The position numbers and the translations under genes were made by a program. Below the pieces are notes generated by a model. That model had not been told where the DNA came from, ran no database searches, and worked only from the letters and a program-made list of their open reading frames with translations. From Cedecea sp000277545 (GTDB lineage Bacteria > Pseudomonadota > Gammaproteobacteria > Enterobacterales > Enterobacteriaceae), in assembly GCA_050847315.1 (NCBI GenBank), contig CP193791.1: DNA of 64,000 bases; one strand, given 5' to 3'. This document shows, in pieces, positions 8,580 through 16,291 of the stretch. Positions within the stretch are counted from its first letter, which is position 1. Each line of letters starts with the position of its first letter.

Positions 8580-10037
8580 ATGGCTAACAAGTACGAGGCA
8601 GTATCCCGACAGATTGTTGAGGCTTTAGGCGGCGCGGAAAACGTGGTGGCGGTAACCCATTGCATGACGCGGCTGCGCTTTGTATTACAGGACGATGCAA
8701 GGGTGGACAGTGCCCGGCTGAAGGCCATTTCCGGCGTGCTGGGCGTGGTGAAAAACGACCAGCAATGTCAGGTCATTATCGGTAACACGGTGTCTCAGGC
8801 CTACGCTGAAGTGCTGAAATATCTCCCCGAAGGGGCTGGCGACAGGCCGCAGGCGGCAAAGGGCAAACTGACCCTGAAACGCATCGGCGCGGGCATCCTG
8901 GATGCGCTGATTGGCACCATGTCGCCGCTTATCCCGGCGATTATCGGCGGCTCGATGGTGAAGCTGCTGGCGATGATCCTCGCGATGACCGGGGTATTTG
9001 AAACGACCTCCTCGACGCTTACCATTCTTAACCTCATCGGCGACGGCGCTTTCTTCTTCCTGCCGGTGATGGTGGCGGCTTCTGCCGCCGTGAAATTTAA
9101 AACCAACATGTCGCTGGCGATTGCTATCGCCGGGGTGCTGGTACATCCGGCCTTTATTGACCTGATGGCGAAGGCGGCCCAGGGGCAGTCGGTTGATTTT
9201 ATGGGCATACCCGTCACCGCCGTGAAATACACCTACACCGTGATCCCCGCGCTGGTGATGACCTGGCTGCTGTCGTACATCGAAAAAGGCGTGGATCGCA
9301 TTACGCCAGCGGTGACCAAAAACTTCCTCAAGCCGATGCTGATTGTGCTGGTTTCCGCGCCGATAGCGATTTTACTGATTGGGCCGTTAGGTATCTGGAT
9401 TGGCAGCGGGATCTCCTCGCTGGTGTACACCGTTCACGGTTATCTGGGCTGGCTTTCCGTCGCCATCATGGGGGCTATCTGGCCGCTGCTGGTGATGACC
9501 GGCATGCACCGCGTGTTTACGCCAACGATTATCCAGACCATCGCCGAAACAGGCAAAGAAGGCATGGTTATGCCGTCGGAAATTGGCGCTAACCTGTCCC
9601 TCGGCGGGTCGTCTTTGGCCGTCGCCTGGCGAACGAAAAACCCTGAACTGCGTCAGACGGCGCTTGCTGCCGCAGCCTCAGCAATCGTGGCTGGCATTTC
9701 AGAGCCTGCGCTTTACGGCGTCGCGGTGCGGCTGAAACGCCCGCTGGTTGCCTGCCTTATCAGCGGTTTTATTTGCGGTGCCGTCGCCGGTATTGGCGGG
9801 CTCGCCAGCCATTCCATGGCTTCACCGGGGCTGTTCACCAGCGTGCAGTTCTTCGATCCTGCCAACCCGATGAGCATCGTTTGGGTGGGGGCGGTGATGA
9901 TTCTGGCCGTGGTGCTGTCGTTTATTACTACGCTTATTCTCGGCTTTGACGATATTCCCGTCGAGGAGCCGAAAGCTAAAGAGCAGGGCAGCAGCACGGC
10001 GTTTGTACGACCAGATGATGCAGTAAAAACACTTTAA
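8580..10037 (+). CDS. ascF: Beta-glucoside PTS enzyme IIBC, AscF
   Basis: 485-residue inner-membrane permease that phosphorylates aryl-beta-glucosides during uptake. The IIB domain comes first with the phosphorylated Cys28 in VTHCMTRLRF. The IIC domain follows (about residues 100-455) with several membrane helices and the conserved GMHRVFTPTIIQTIAETGKEG region nearly identical to E. coli AscF. The ATG at 8580 has a GAGAG ribosome site; an upstream in-frame extension to 8535 would run through the operator. No IIA domain is fused, so it relies on another IIA such as Crr (known for the family). Confidence 0.95.
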   Translation: MANKYEAVSRQIVEALGGAENVVAVTHCMTRLRFVLQDDARVDSARLKAISGVLGVVKNDQQCQVIIGNTVSQAYAEVLKYLPEGAGDRPQAAKGKLTLKRIGAGILDALIGTMSPLIPAIIGGSMVKLLAMILAMTGVFETTSSTLTILNLIGDGAFFFLPVMVAASAAVKFKTNMSLAIAIAGVLVHPAFIDLMAKAAQGQSVDFMGIPVTAVKYTYTVIPALVMTWLLSYIEKGVDRITPAVTKNFLKPMLIVLVSAPIAILLIGPLGIWIGSGISSLVYTVHGYLGWLSVAIMGAIWPLLVMTGMHRVFTPTIIQTIAETGKEGMVMPSEIGANLSLGGSSLAVAWRTKNPELRQTALAAAASAIVAGISEPALYGVAVRLKRPLVACLISGFICGAVAGIGGLASHSMASPGLFTSVQFFDPANPMSIVWVGAVMILAVVLSFITTLILGFDDIPVEEPKAKEQGSSTAFVRPDDAVKTL

Positions 10038-10049
10038 GCAGAGGTAAGC

Positions 10050-11480
10050 ATGGCTGAGACAGTTTTTCCAAAAGGATTTTTGTGGGGCGGCGCTATCGCG
10101 GCTAATCAGGCTGAGGGCGCGTACCAGGCCGGCGGCAAGGGGTTAAGCACCGTCGATATGATCCCCCATGGCGACAACCGCCTTGGGGTAAAGCTCGGGG
10201 TGGAAAAGCGGTTTGCGCTGCGCGACGATGAATTTTACCCGAGCCACGAGGCCATAGATTTTTACCATCGCTATAAAGACGACATCGCGCTGCTGGCAGA
10301 AATGGGCTTCACCGTTTTCCGAACCTCCATTGCGTGGAGCCGACTATTTCCCAAAGGGGATGAAACGACGCCGAACCCGGAAGGGATCGCGTTCTACCGC
10401 GACCTGTTTGCCGAGTGCAAGAAATACAACATCGAACCGCTGGTGACGCTGTGTCACTTCGATGTGCCGATGCACCTGGTGCAGGAATACGGCTCATGGC
10501 GCAACCGTAAAATGGTGGAGTTTTTCAGCCGCTACGCGCGCACCTGCTTTGAGGCGTTTGACGGCCTGGTGAAATACTGGCTTACCTTCAATGAAATCAA
10601 CATCATGTTGCACAGCCCGTTCTCTGGCGCGGGGCTGGTCTTTGAAGCAGGCGATAACAAAGAGCAGGTGATGTACCAGGCCGCGCACCACGAGCTGGTG
10701 GCCAGCGCGCTGGTCACTAAAATCGCCCATGAAGTTAACCCGGTAAATCAGGTTGGCTGCATGCTGGCGGGGGGGAACTTCTACCCGTACAGCTGCAAGC
10801 CGGAGGACGTTTGGGCGGCGCTCGAGAAAGACCGCGAGAATCTGTTCTTTATTGACGTGCAGGCGCGCGGCGCTTATCCCGCTTACGCGGGACGAATGTT
10901 CCGTGAGAAAGGGATTGAGATTGTCACCGAGCCTGGCGACGACGAGATCCTGAAGAACACCGTCGATTTTGTCTCCTTCAGCTATTACGCCTCGCGCTGT
11001 GCTTCGGCAGACATGAACGAGGGGAATACCAACCCGGCTAACATCATTAAATCGCTCAAGAACCCGCACATTACTTTCAGCCAGTGGGGCTGGGGCATCG
11101 ACCCGCTCGGCCTGCGTATCACCATGAACATGATGTACGACCGCTACCAGAAACCGCTGTTCCTGGTGGAGAACGGGCTGGGCGCGAAGGACGAGGTGAA
11201 TGCCGACGGGGAAATCAATGATGACTACCGCATCAGCTATCTGCGGGAACACATTAAAGCTATGGGTGAGGCAATTGAGGACGGTATTCCGGTCATGGGC
11301 TACACCTCGTGGGGCTGCATTGACCTGGTGTCAGCGTCAACCGGTGAGATGAGCAAACGCTACGGCTTTGTGTATGTCGATCGTGATGATGAAGGGCAGG
11401 GAACGCTGGCGCGCACGCCGAAGAAGTCGTTCTACTGGTATAAGAAGGTGATTGCCAGTAACGGCGGGGATCTGGCGTAA
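10050..11480 (+). CDS. ascB: 6-phospho-beta-glucosidase AscB (GH1)
   Basis: 476 residues, glycoside hydrolase family 1, hydrolysing the phosphorylated beta-glucosides delivered by AscF in the cytoplasm. The general acid/base is E182 in TFNEIN and the nucleophile is E374 in LVENGLG; the N-terminal FLWGGAIAANQAEGA signature is present. It starts 12 bp after ascF (same operon). Very close to E. coli AscB throughout, for example GCMLAGGNFYPYSCKPED. Confidence 0.96.
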   Translation: MAETVFPKGFLWGGAIAANQAEGAYQAGGKGLSTVDMIPHGDNRLGVKLGVEKRFALRDDEFYPSHEAIDFYHRYKDDIALLAEMGFTVFRTSIAWSRLFPKGDETTPNPEGIAFYRDLFAECKKYNIEPLVTLCHFDVPMHLVQEYGSWRNRKMVEFFSRYARTCFEAFDGLVKYWLTFNEINIMLHSPFSGAGLVFEAGDNKEQVMYQAAHHELVASALVTKIAHEVNPVNQVGCMLAGGNFYPYSCKPEDVWAALEKDRENLFFIDVQARGAYPAYAGRMFREKGIEIVTEPGDDEILKNTVDFVSFSYYASRCASADMNEGNTNPANIIKSLKNPHITFSQWGWGIDPLGLRITMNMMYDRYQKPLFLVENGLGAKDEVNADGEINDDYRISYLREHIKAMGEAIEDGIPVMGYTSWGCIDLVSASTGEMSKRYGFVYVDRDDEGQGTLARTPKKSFYWYKKVIASNGGDLA

Positions 11481-11489
11481 TTTTCCCCT

Positions 11490-11563
11490 CTCTCTCCCCA
11501 GAAGGCAGGGGAGAAATACCGTTTTATCCCCTCTCCCTTTTAGGGAGAGGGTTAGGGTGAGGG
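11490..11563. repeat. Dispersed CCCTCTCCC/GAGGGTTAGGGTGAGGG intergenic repeat, copy 1
   Basis: Two nested hairpin-forming units follow ascB: CTCTCTCCCC...GGGGAGA (11490-11514) and CCCTCTCCC-TTTTA-GGGAGAGGG (11529-11551), the latter continued by TTAGGGTGAGGG. The second unit recurs in inverted orientation at 29692-29739. It looks like a REP-type palindromic repeat of enterobacteria; as the hairpins sit between the converging ascB and receptor genes they may also act as a terminator. Confidence 0.75.
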
Positions 11564-11569
11564 TCGTTA

Positions 11570-13702
11570 TCAGAACGCCATCGAAGCCTGTACGAAGTAG
11601 GTACGCGGCTCACCTACGTATTTCCCGGAGTTATTGTCATTCGAACGCGTGTAATAACGCTGATCGAACAGGTTTTTAATCCCGGCACCCAGCTTCAGGT
11701 GAGACAGCGACGGCCCAAAGTCGTACTCGCCGCGCATATTCCACACCATATAGCCTGCGATATTACCAAACTGCCCGTCCGCGCTTTCGTCGGTGATGTA
11801 GTTCGGCCCGGTACCCGGAGAGCTCTGTTTAGACTGTGCAAAACTGTCCAGATTCCATACCCAGTTACCGGTCGCGTAGCGGGTGCCCACGGTGTACACC
11901 TGGCGAGAGTAGAACGGCAGATCTTTCCCGGCGAAGTCCCCTTTGTCACTGGTGGCTTTGGTGTAGGTGTATGTGGTGTAAACGCTCACGCCGTCCAGTG
12001 CGCGGTCGACTTCGCTTAGATCGTAATTTAGCGCCAGTTCAAGGCCCTGGTGTTTGGTTGCACCGAGGTTCGTCCAGCCCACAATGTTGTTGATGTACTG
12101 CAGCTGATCGTCGAAGTCGATGTAGAACAGCGTCGCTTCAGCCTTCAGCGCGGTGTCGTCATAACGGGTACCGAACTCATAGGTATGCGCTTTTTCCGGG
12201 GTCAGGCCGGCTGCCGGCTGATTGCCGCTGCCGCCGCGGGTCAGCTGGAAGTACTGCATACTGCCGAAGGAGGTGCTGGCGTTGGCAAACAGTTTCCAGG
12301 CATCAGACATATGGTACATCACGCTGATAGAAGGCAGCGGCTGGCTGTAGGTCTTCTCGCGATCGATGTTCTGGAAGGAGTCGCTGGTGTGCGTTTTGAT
12401 GCTTTCATAGCGCAGACCCGGCGTAATCGTCCAGTCGCTGACGTTGATGGCATCATCAATATAGAAAGCGTTCGCTGCAGTACCGCCCGAGCTGTGCTGG
12501 TAGTACTCGGTCATGTCCGGTTTGGTGAAGGTTGTCGCAGGATCATACGCTTTTGGCGTGCGGTAACCTTTCTCGTCCGACGTTTCGTTCAGGTAGCGGT
12601 AGCCCAGGGTGACTTCATGAGACATATCCCAGAAGCGGAATAGCTGGGAATAGGTTGGCTCAATCGCCCAGGTGGAGTAGTTGCGAGGCGCTGAGTTCAG
12701 GGTACGTTTGTTGCCCTTGAAATACTCCAGATCGCTGCTGCGGTAGCTGTCGGTAAAGTAGGTCAGGACTTCCAGCTTTTTATCGTCTTCTGTGTGCTTA
12801 TATTTGAAGGACATATCCTTGCGGCGGCCTTCAAAGCTGTCCCAGCGGCGGTCCGACTGGAACGGATCTTTTGCATACTGTGCGGTCGTCAGGCCGCCTG
12901 GCATACCTGACTGGGCTTCGTAATAGTGGAAGTTAGCCTGCAGCTCATCGCGATCGGTGAAGTTGTACTTGGTCTTCAGCATGAAATCGTCGATGTCGGT
13001 ATTGTCGTTGCTTTCACGGTAGCCCTGGCCGTGCAGGCCGGAGTAGAGCAGTTCTGCACCAAAGCCGTTATCCGCCGTGCCGCCCACGGACGCGCTGGTC
13101 AGCGTTTTCAGGCCACCGTGGCTGGCGCCCTGGGTCTGCGCGCTGACGGTGCCGCCAAACTCTTTCGGAATGTCGCGAGTAACAAAGTTAATCACGCCGC
13201 CAACGTTTTGCGGCCCATAACGCACTGCGCCGCCGCCTCGAACCACGTCAACGGACTGAATGTTGCCCATGCCCAGCGGCGCCATGGAAAGCTGTGGCTG
13301 GCCGTAAGGGGCAACCGCGAGCGGCACGCCGTCCATCAGGATGGTTGAACGTGGGGACAGGCGAGAAGTCAGGCCGCGCACGCCAACGTTAAGGGATATG
13401 TCGCTGCCGCCGGTGCCGTTGCTGTCACGCACCTGCACGCCCGGAATGCCTTTTAGCGCATCGGCTAGCGTCTCTGAACCTTGCTCACGAAGCTGCTGAT
13501 CTGTAACGATCGAGCGTGCGCCGGGGTGGTTAAGCAGCACGGTGCTGGTGTCTGGATTATCGAGCCAGTTGCCGACGACGGTAATGTCGTCAGCTTTTTT
13601 ATCTGCGGGGGCTTTATCTGTTTGTGTGTTATCAGCGGCGAGCGCTGGCAGCGCAAATGCTATCGCGCTTGCCAGGAGAGAGACACGAAAAAGGGGGCGC
13701 AT
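11570..13702 (-). CDS. TonB-dependent outer-membrane receptor, FecA-like without signalling domain
   Basis: About 710 residues. A signal peptide (cleavage after ALPALAA), a TonB box-like DDITVVGNW, a plug domain (GARSIVTDQQLREQG to GPQNVGGVINFVT) and a 22-strand barrel ending in aromatic-terminated MAF. Plug segments such as RSTILMDGVPLAVAPYGQPQLSMAP are close to the ferric citrate receptor FecA, but the N-terminal secretin-like signalling domain of FecA is missing, so it should not regulate through FecIR. ATG at 13702 has AGGA six bases upstream; two further ATGs precede it. Likely imports a ferric chelate, identity unknown. Confidence 0.92.
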   Translation of the reverse strand: MRPLFRVSLLASAIAFALPALAADNTQTDKAPADKKADDITVVGNWLDNPDTSTVLLNHPGARSIVTDQQLREQGSETLADALKGIPGVQVRDSNGTGGSDISLNVGVRGLTSRLSPRSTILMDGVPLAVAPYGQPQLSMAPLGMGNIQSVDVVRGGGAVRYGPQNVGGVINFVTRDIPKEFGGTVSAQTQGASHGGLKTLTSASVGGTADNGFGAELLYSGLHGQGYRESNDNTDIDDFMLKTKYNFTDRDELQANFHYYEAQSGMPGGLTTAQYAKDPFQSDRRWDSFEGRRKDMSFKYKHTEDDKKLEVLTYFTDSYRSSDLEYFKGNKRTLNSAPRNYSTWAIEPTYSQLFRFWDMSHEVTLGYRYLNETSDEKGYRTPKAYDPATTFTKPDMTEYYQHSSGGTAANAFYIDDAINVSDWTITPGLRYESIKTHTSDSFQNIDREKTYSQPLPSISVMYHMSDAWKLFANASTSFGSMQYFQLTRGGSGNQPAAGLTPEKAHTYEFGTRYDDTALKAEATLFYIDFDDQLQYINNIVGWTNLGATKHQGLELALNYDLSEVDRALDGVSVYTTYTYTKATSDKGDFAGKDLPFYSRQVYTVGTRYATGNWVWNLDSFAQSKQSSPGTGPNYITDESADGQFGNIAGYMVWNMRGEYDFGPSLSHLKLGAGIKNLFDQRYYTRSNDNNSGKYVGEPRTYFVQASMAF

Positions 13703-13758
13703 CATCATTCCTATAGAATTATGGGTTTGTCGTTATGAGTTTTTTTGGAAATGACAAT

Positions 13759-13777
13759 CTTAATGATAATTATTTTC
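13759..13777 (-). promoter_or_regulatory. Fur box upstream of the TonB-dependent receptor
   Basis: The 19-mer CTTAATGATAATTATTTTC matches the Fur consensus GATAATGATAATCATTATC at 15 of 19 positions, about 57 bp before the receptor start. Iron repression of the receptor follows from this. Confidence 0.82.
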
Positions 13778-13827
13778 AAGTAAATAGTTTTGTTGCGGAA
13801 TAATTCGGGATAAGGCGAAAAGTAAGC

Positions 13828-13861
13828 AAAAAAAACCGAGTGGTTGGATGACCGCTCGGCA
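13828..13861 (-). terminator. Terminator of the periplasmic binding protein gene
   Basis: Read on the minus strand: CCGAGCGGT, seven-base loop region, ACCACTCGG, then eight T. One G-U pair in a 9-bp stem. It separates the binding-protein gene from the receptor, which has its own Fur-type promoter. Confidence 0.85.
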
Positions 13862-13892
13862 GTACAGATGAACAGACCGGGAATTCAGGCTG

Positions 13893-15023
13893 TTAAGGGG
13901 TAACCCAGAACACGCCGCTGTAATCCAGGGCGGTGAACTGCTTGTGAGCTTGCTCGATGTCGGCCTGTGGATCGATGTCTTTGAACAAATCCGGGTGCAG
14001 GAACTTAGCGATGGTTTCCACCGCAATATAGTTCAGCGGAGAGTCGTAGAATTGATGGTAAATCGCCATCACGCGCTTCTCTTTCACCGCCGTGAGCACG
14101 TTAATGCCGGTCCGGTTCATCAGCCCTTTGAGCTTCTGTTCGGCCACGGTTTTATCGGCCATATAGCCCAGCGGCACGGCTTTTGGCGAACGGTTGCCGC
14201 GGTTCCAGTCGGCACCCGTGATCAGGTAAAAGTCCGGGTTGCTGGTGATCACCTGCTCGGTATTCACCTGGCCGCTCATTTCAGGGAACAGCTTGCTGCC
14301 AATATTGTTGCCACCGGCGGTATCAATAAACTGGCCGTAGCTGCCCTTGCCGAAAGTCTGGCAACATTCGTCGCCGCGAATGCCCGCCGCGCGTTCAATA
14401 AACACGCTCGGTCGCTGCTCAGGTTTCAGCGTCGCCACGCGCTCGCGCACCAGGTTCATCCTCTGCTGGTAGTGCTGAATAAAGGCGTCTGCGTTTTTCT
14501 GCTCATCAAACACTTTGCCGAGTAACTCAATGCTGGGCAAAGTGTTGGTCAGCGGCTGCTGGCGGAAGTCGATAATAAGCACCGGAATACCCACTTTTTC
14601 CAGCTGGCTCAGCACGCCGCTGTTCTTCAGTTTGGCCAGCACGCCGATGTCAAAAATAATCAGATCCGGCTGTAAGGTGACCGCTTTTTCAACGCTGAAA
14701 TCCGTGTAGTACGGATTTTCAAACATCGTGATTTTGCTTACCTGGGGGAATTTTCGCGCATAGGCGTCCGCCAGATCGGGCGCTTTGGTCTTCAGCGAGT
14801 TATCCCAGGCAATGATGTTTTCCAGCGGATCCTTCGGGTGAATAATATTCAGCGCCAGCAGGGCGCGCGCATCGGCCAGCATCACGCGCTTTGCCGGATG
14901 GGGCAGCGTCACTTCCCGGCCCGCTACGTCGGTAACAACAATCGGGGCAGCCTGGGTGGCGAAGCTCAGCAGGGCAACGGCGGCGAGCAGCCAGCGAGCT
15001 TTGGCGGTAAACACTGTGAACAT
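13893..15023 (-). CDS. Periplasmic iron-complex binding protein (ABC importer, class III)
   Basis: 376 residues with a signal peptide (WLLAAVALLSFATQAAP) and a FepB/FecB-type bilobal fold: VVTDVAGREVTLPHPAKRV at the start, DLIIFDIG and LEKVGIPVLIIDFR in the N-lobe, and PDFYLITGADW in the C-lobe. Members deliver ferric complexes to an inner-membrane ABC permease. No permease or ATPase gene adjoins it, so those must be supplied from elsewhere. The downstream receptor gene suggests both handle the same ligand (inference). Confidence 0.88.
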   Translation of the reverse strand: MFTVFTAKARWLLAAVALLSFATQAAPIVVTDVAGREVTLPHPAKRVMLADARALLALNIIHPKDPLENIIAWDNSLKTKAPDLADAYARKFPQVSKITMFENPYYTDFSVEKAVTLQPDLIIFDIGVLAKLKNSGVLSQLEKVGIPVLIIDFRQQPLTNTLPSIELLGKVFDEQKNADAFIQHYQQRMNLVRERVATLKPEQRPSVFIERAAGIRGDECCQTFGKGSYGQFIDTAGGNNIGSKLFPEMSGQVNTEQVITSNPDFYLITGADWNRGNRSPKAVPLGYMADKTVAEQKLKGLMNRTGINVLTAVKEKRVMAIYHQFYDSPLNYIAVETIAKFLHPDLFKDIDPQADIEQAHKQFTALDYSGVFWVTP

Positions 15024-15054
15024 GGATGACCTTCAGAACGGGAAAATTTAGGAA

Positions 15055-15073
15055 GGGAATGATAATCGATCTC
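15055..15073 (-). promoter_or_regulatory. Candidate Fur box upstream of the binding-protein gene
   Basis: GGGAATGATAATCGATCTC matches 14 of 19 positions of the Fur consensus, including an unbroken AATGATAATC core, 32 bp before the start codon of the periplasmic binding protein. Confidence 0.7.
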
Positions 15074-15138
15074 ATAGCGTTTGGAATGGGGACGCGGGAA
15101 TTTTTCTGGTTACGAAAGATGCCAGGGCGAGGCTGACG

Positions 15139-15166
15139 GGAACCTGTCGTCTGCTTTGGCCACTCA
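15139..15166 (+). promoter_or_regulatory. hrp box (HrpL-dependent promoter)
   Basis: GGAACC at 15139-15144, a 15-bp spacer and CCACTCA at 15160-15166: a perfect match to the HrpL ECF-sigma promoter consensus GGAACC-N15/16-CCACNNA. It points toward the kinase gene, whose start codon is 47 bp downstream. No HrpL or type III secretion gene is inside this window, so an HrpL-type sigma factor must be sought elsewhere in the genome. Confidence 0.85.
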
Positions 15167-15212
15167 AGGGCTTTACTGAACCGTGGTGTTGAACCACACA
15201 GGAGAGTCCACC

Positions 15213-15824
15213 GTGTATAGCGTTTCAAACAATGCAGCCCAGGGGCGGCACTTTCATACGTCTAATGTACAGACACCGGCCACGGCATTTCAGGATGTAC
15301 CGTCGCTGGGGCAGAAAATTGGCGCAGGCAGTCAAAAAGATGTTTTTCACTCACGACAGGATCCGCGCAAGTGCCTGTGCCTGTTCAGACCCGGCACCAC
15401 CGGCACCATTTCAGCGGAGCAGTACGCTTTAAAAGAGCTGGAAACGACCAAACAGCTTAAGCATCTCGGTTTTCCCGTGGTGGACGCTCATGCATTGATT
15501 AAACATGGCGGTCACGTGGGCGTGGAGAAAGACTACATTCACAACGCTTTTGATTCCGAAGATATCGTGAATAATAAGAAAAGCCTGCCGGACGATAAGA
15601 AATTCAATCAAAACGTCCTGGCCGACTGTAACGCCATTATTAACAAGCTGAAAAATCATGAATTGCACATCGACGATCTGCAATTCTTAGTCGACAGCCA
15701 TGGCCGCGTGCTGATTAACGATCCGCGCGATGTGATTCGCTCCTCGCCGGAGAAAAGCATCAGTAAAGTTAACGAGCTGCGGGCTCATGCTTTAAATAAC
15801 CTGCTGGATATTGATAGCGACTAG
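15213..15824 (+). CDS. HopBF1-like type III effector, minimal atypical protein kinase
   Basis: About 203 residues; I choose GTG at 15213 because AGGAGA lies 8 bp upstream, although the frame is open to 15183. Kinase landmarks (numbered from this start): glycine loop IGAGSQKDVFH with K42, a possible helix-C Glu in YALKELE, a hinge-like GVEKDYIHNA, catalytic loop HIDDLQ with D155, and a DFG-equivalent NDP with D170, 15 residues later. From memory, HopBF1, which phosphorylates plant/animal HSP90, uses Lys41, Asp154 and Asp169; the spacing agrees within one residue. The N-terminus is rich in Ser/Asn/Thr/Gln without a hydrophobic stretch, as expected for type III export. A perfect hrp box precedes it. 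No chaperone gene adjoins. An OspG/NleH-type kinase is less likely, since the HxDL...DFR pattern is absent. Confidence 0.75.
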   Translation: MYSVSNNAAQGRHFHTSNVQTPATAFQDVPSLGQKIGAGSQKDVFHSRQDPRKCLCLFRPGTTGTISAEQYALKELETTKQLKHLGFPVVDAHALIKHGGHVGVEKDYIHNAFDSEDIVNNKKSLPDDKKFNQNVLADCNAIINKLKNHELHIDDLQFLVDSHGRVLINDPRDVIRSSPEKSISKVNELRAHALNNLLDIDSD

Positions 15825-15850
15825 CAGTGGGATTAATGGGAGGGATAACC

Positions 15851-16291
15851 GTGCTGCGGATAATGTTGGTGACGCCGGATAACAAAGGCTTTGCCTCACT
15901 CAAAGCGCAAAGCGTTGAGGAACATTACAATATGCTGCGCCGGCTTGAAGCCAACTGGCTTAGCGGAGAAAACCGTTTTGACTTGCCCGGAGAAAAACTA
16001 CTGGGTGTCTTTGCCCGTGAGGAACTGGTCGGCATTGGCGGGCTTAATCGCGACCCGTTTTCAGCAGACGAACGCGCGGGGCGTATTCGACACCTGTACC
16101 TTAGCCCGGCCTGGCGGGGAAAGGGAGCAGGGCAGCAACTGCTGCAGGCCCTGGTTGCCGGCGGAGACCACTGGTTTGATTTTTATAACACCCATGCTCC
16201 CGAACACGCCTTTTGTTTTTATGAAGCCGCCGGGTTTCAGGCCGTTTTCGGTGAGGAGAGGGTGACTCACCGGTTGCTTACTCGCCGCTAG
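15851..16291 (+). CDS. GNAT-family N-acetyltransferase
   Basis: About 146 residues. Motif A is RHLYLSPAWRGKGAGQQLLQAL (the RxxGxG acetyl-CoA loop), preceded by LVGIGGLNRDPF and followed by FYNTHAPEHAFCFYEAAGF. GTG at 15851 has AGGG/GGAGG 7 bp upstream; an ATG at 15827 is less well placed. It begins 26 bp after the kinase stop with no terminator between, so it may ride on the same HrpL-driven transcript. Substrate unknown. Its end overlaps the convergent LysR gene by 14 bp. Confidence 0.85.
   Translation: MLRIMLVTPDNKGFASLKAQSVEEHYNMLRRLEANWLSGENRFDLPGEKLLGVFAREELVGIGGLNRDPFSADERAGRIRHLYLSPAWRGKGAGQQLLQALVAGGDHWFDFYNTHAPEHAFCFYEAAGFQAVFGEERVTHRLLTRR

Noticed and set aside
10494..11252. 252-residue minus-strand open frame
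   Set aside because: Antisense to ascB, no family resemblance, no ribosome site.
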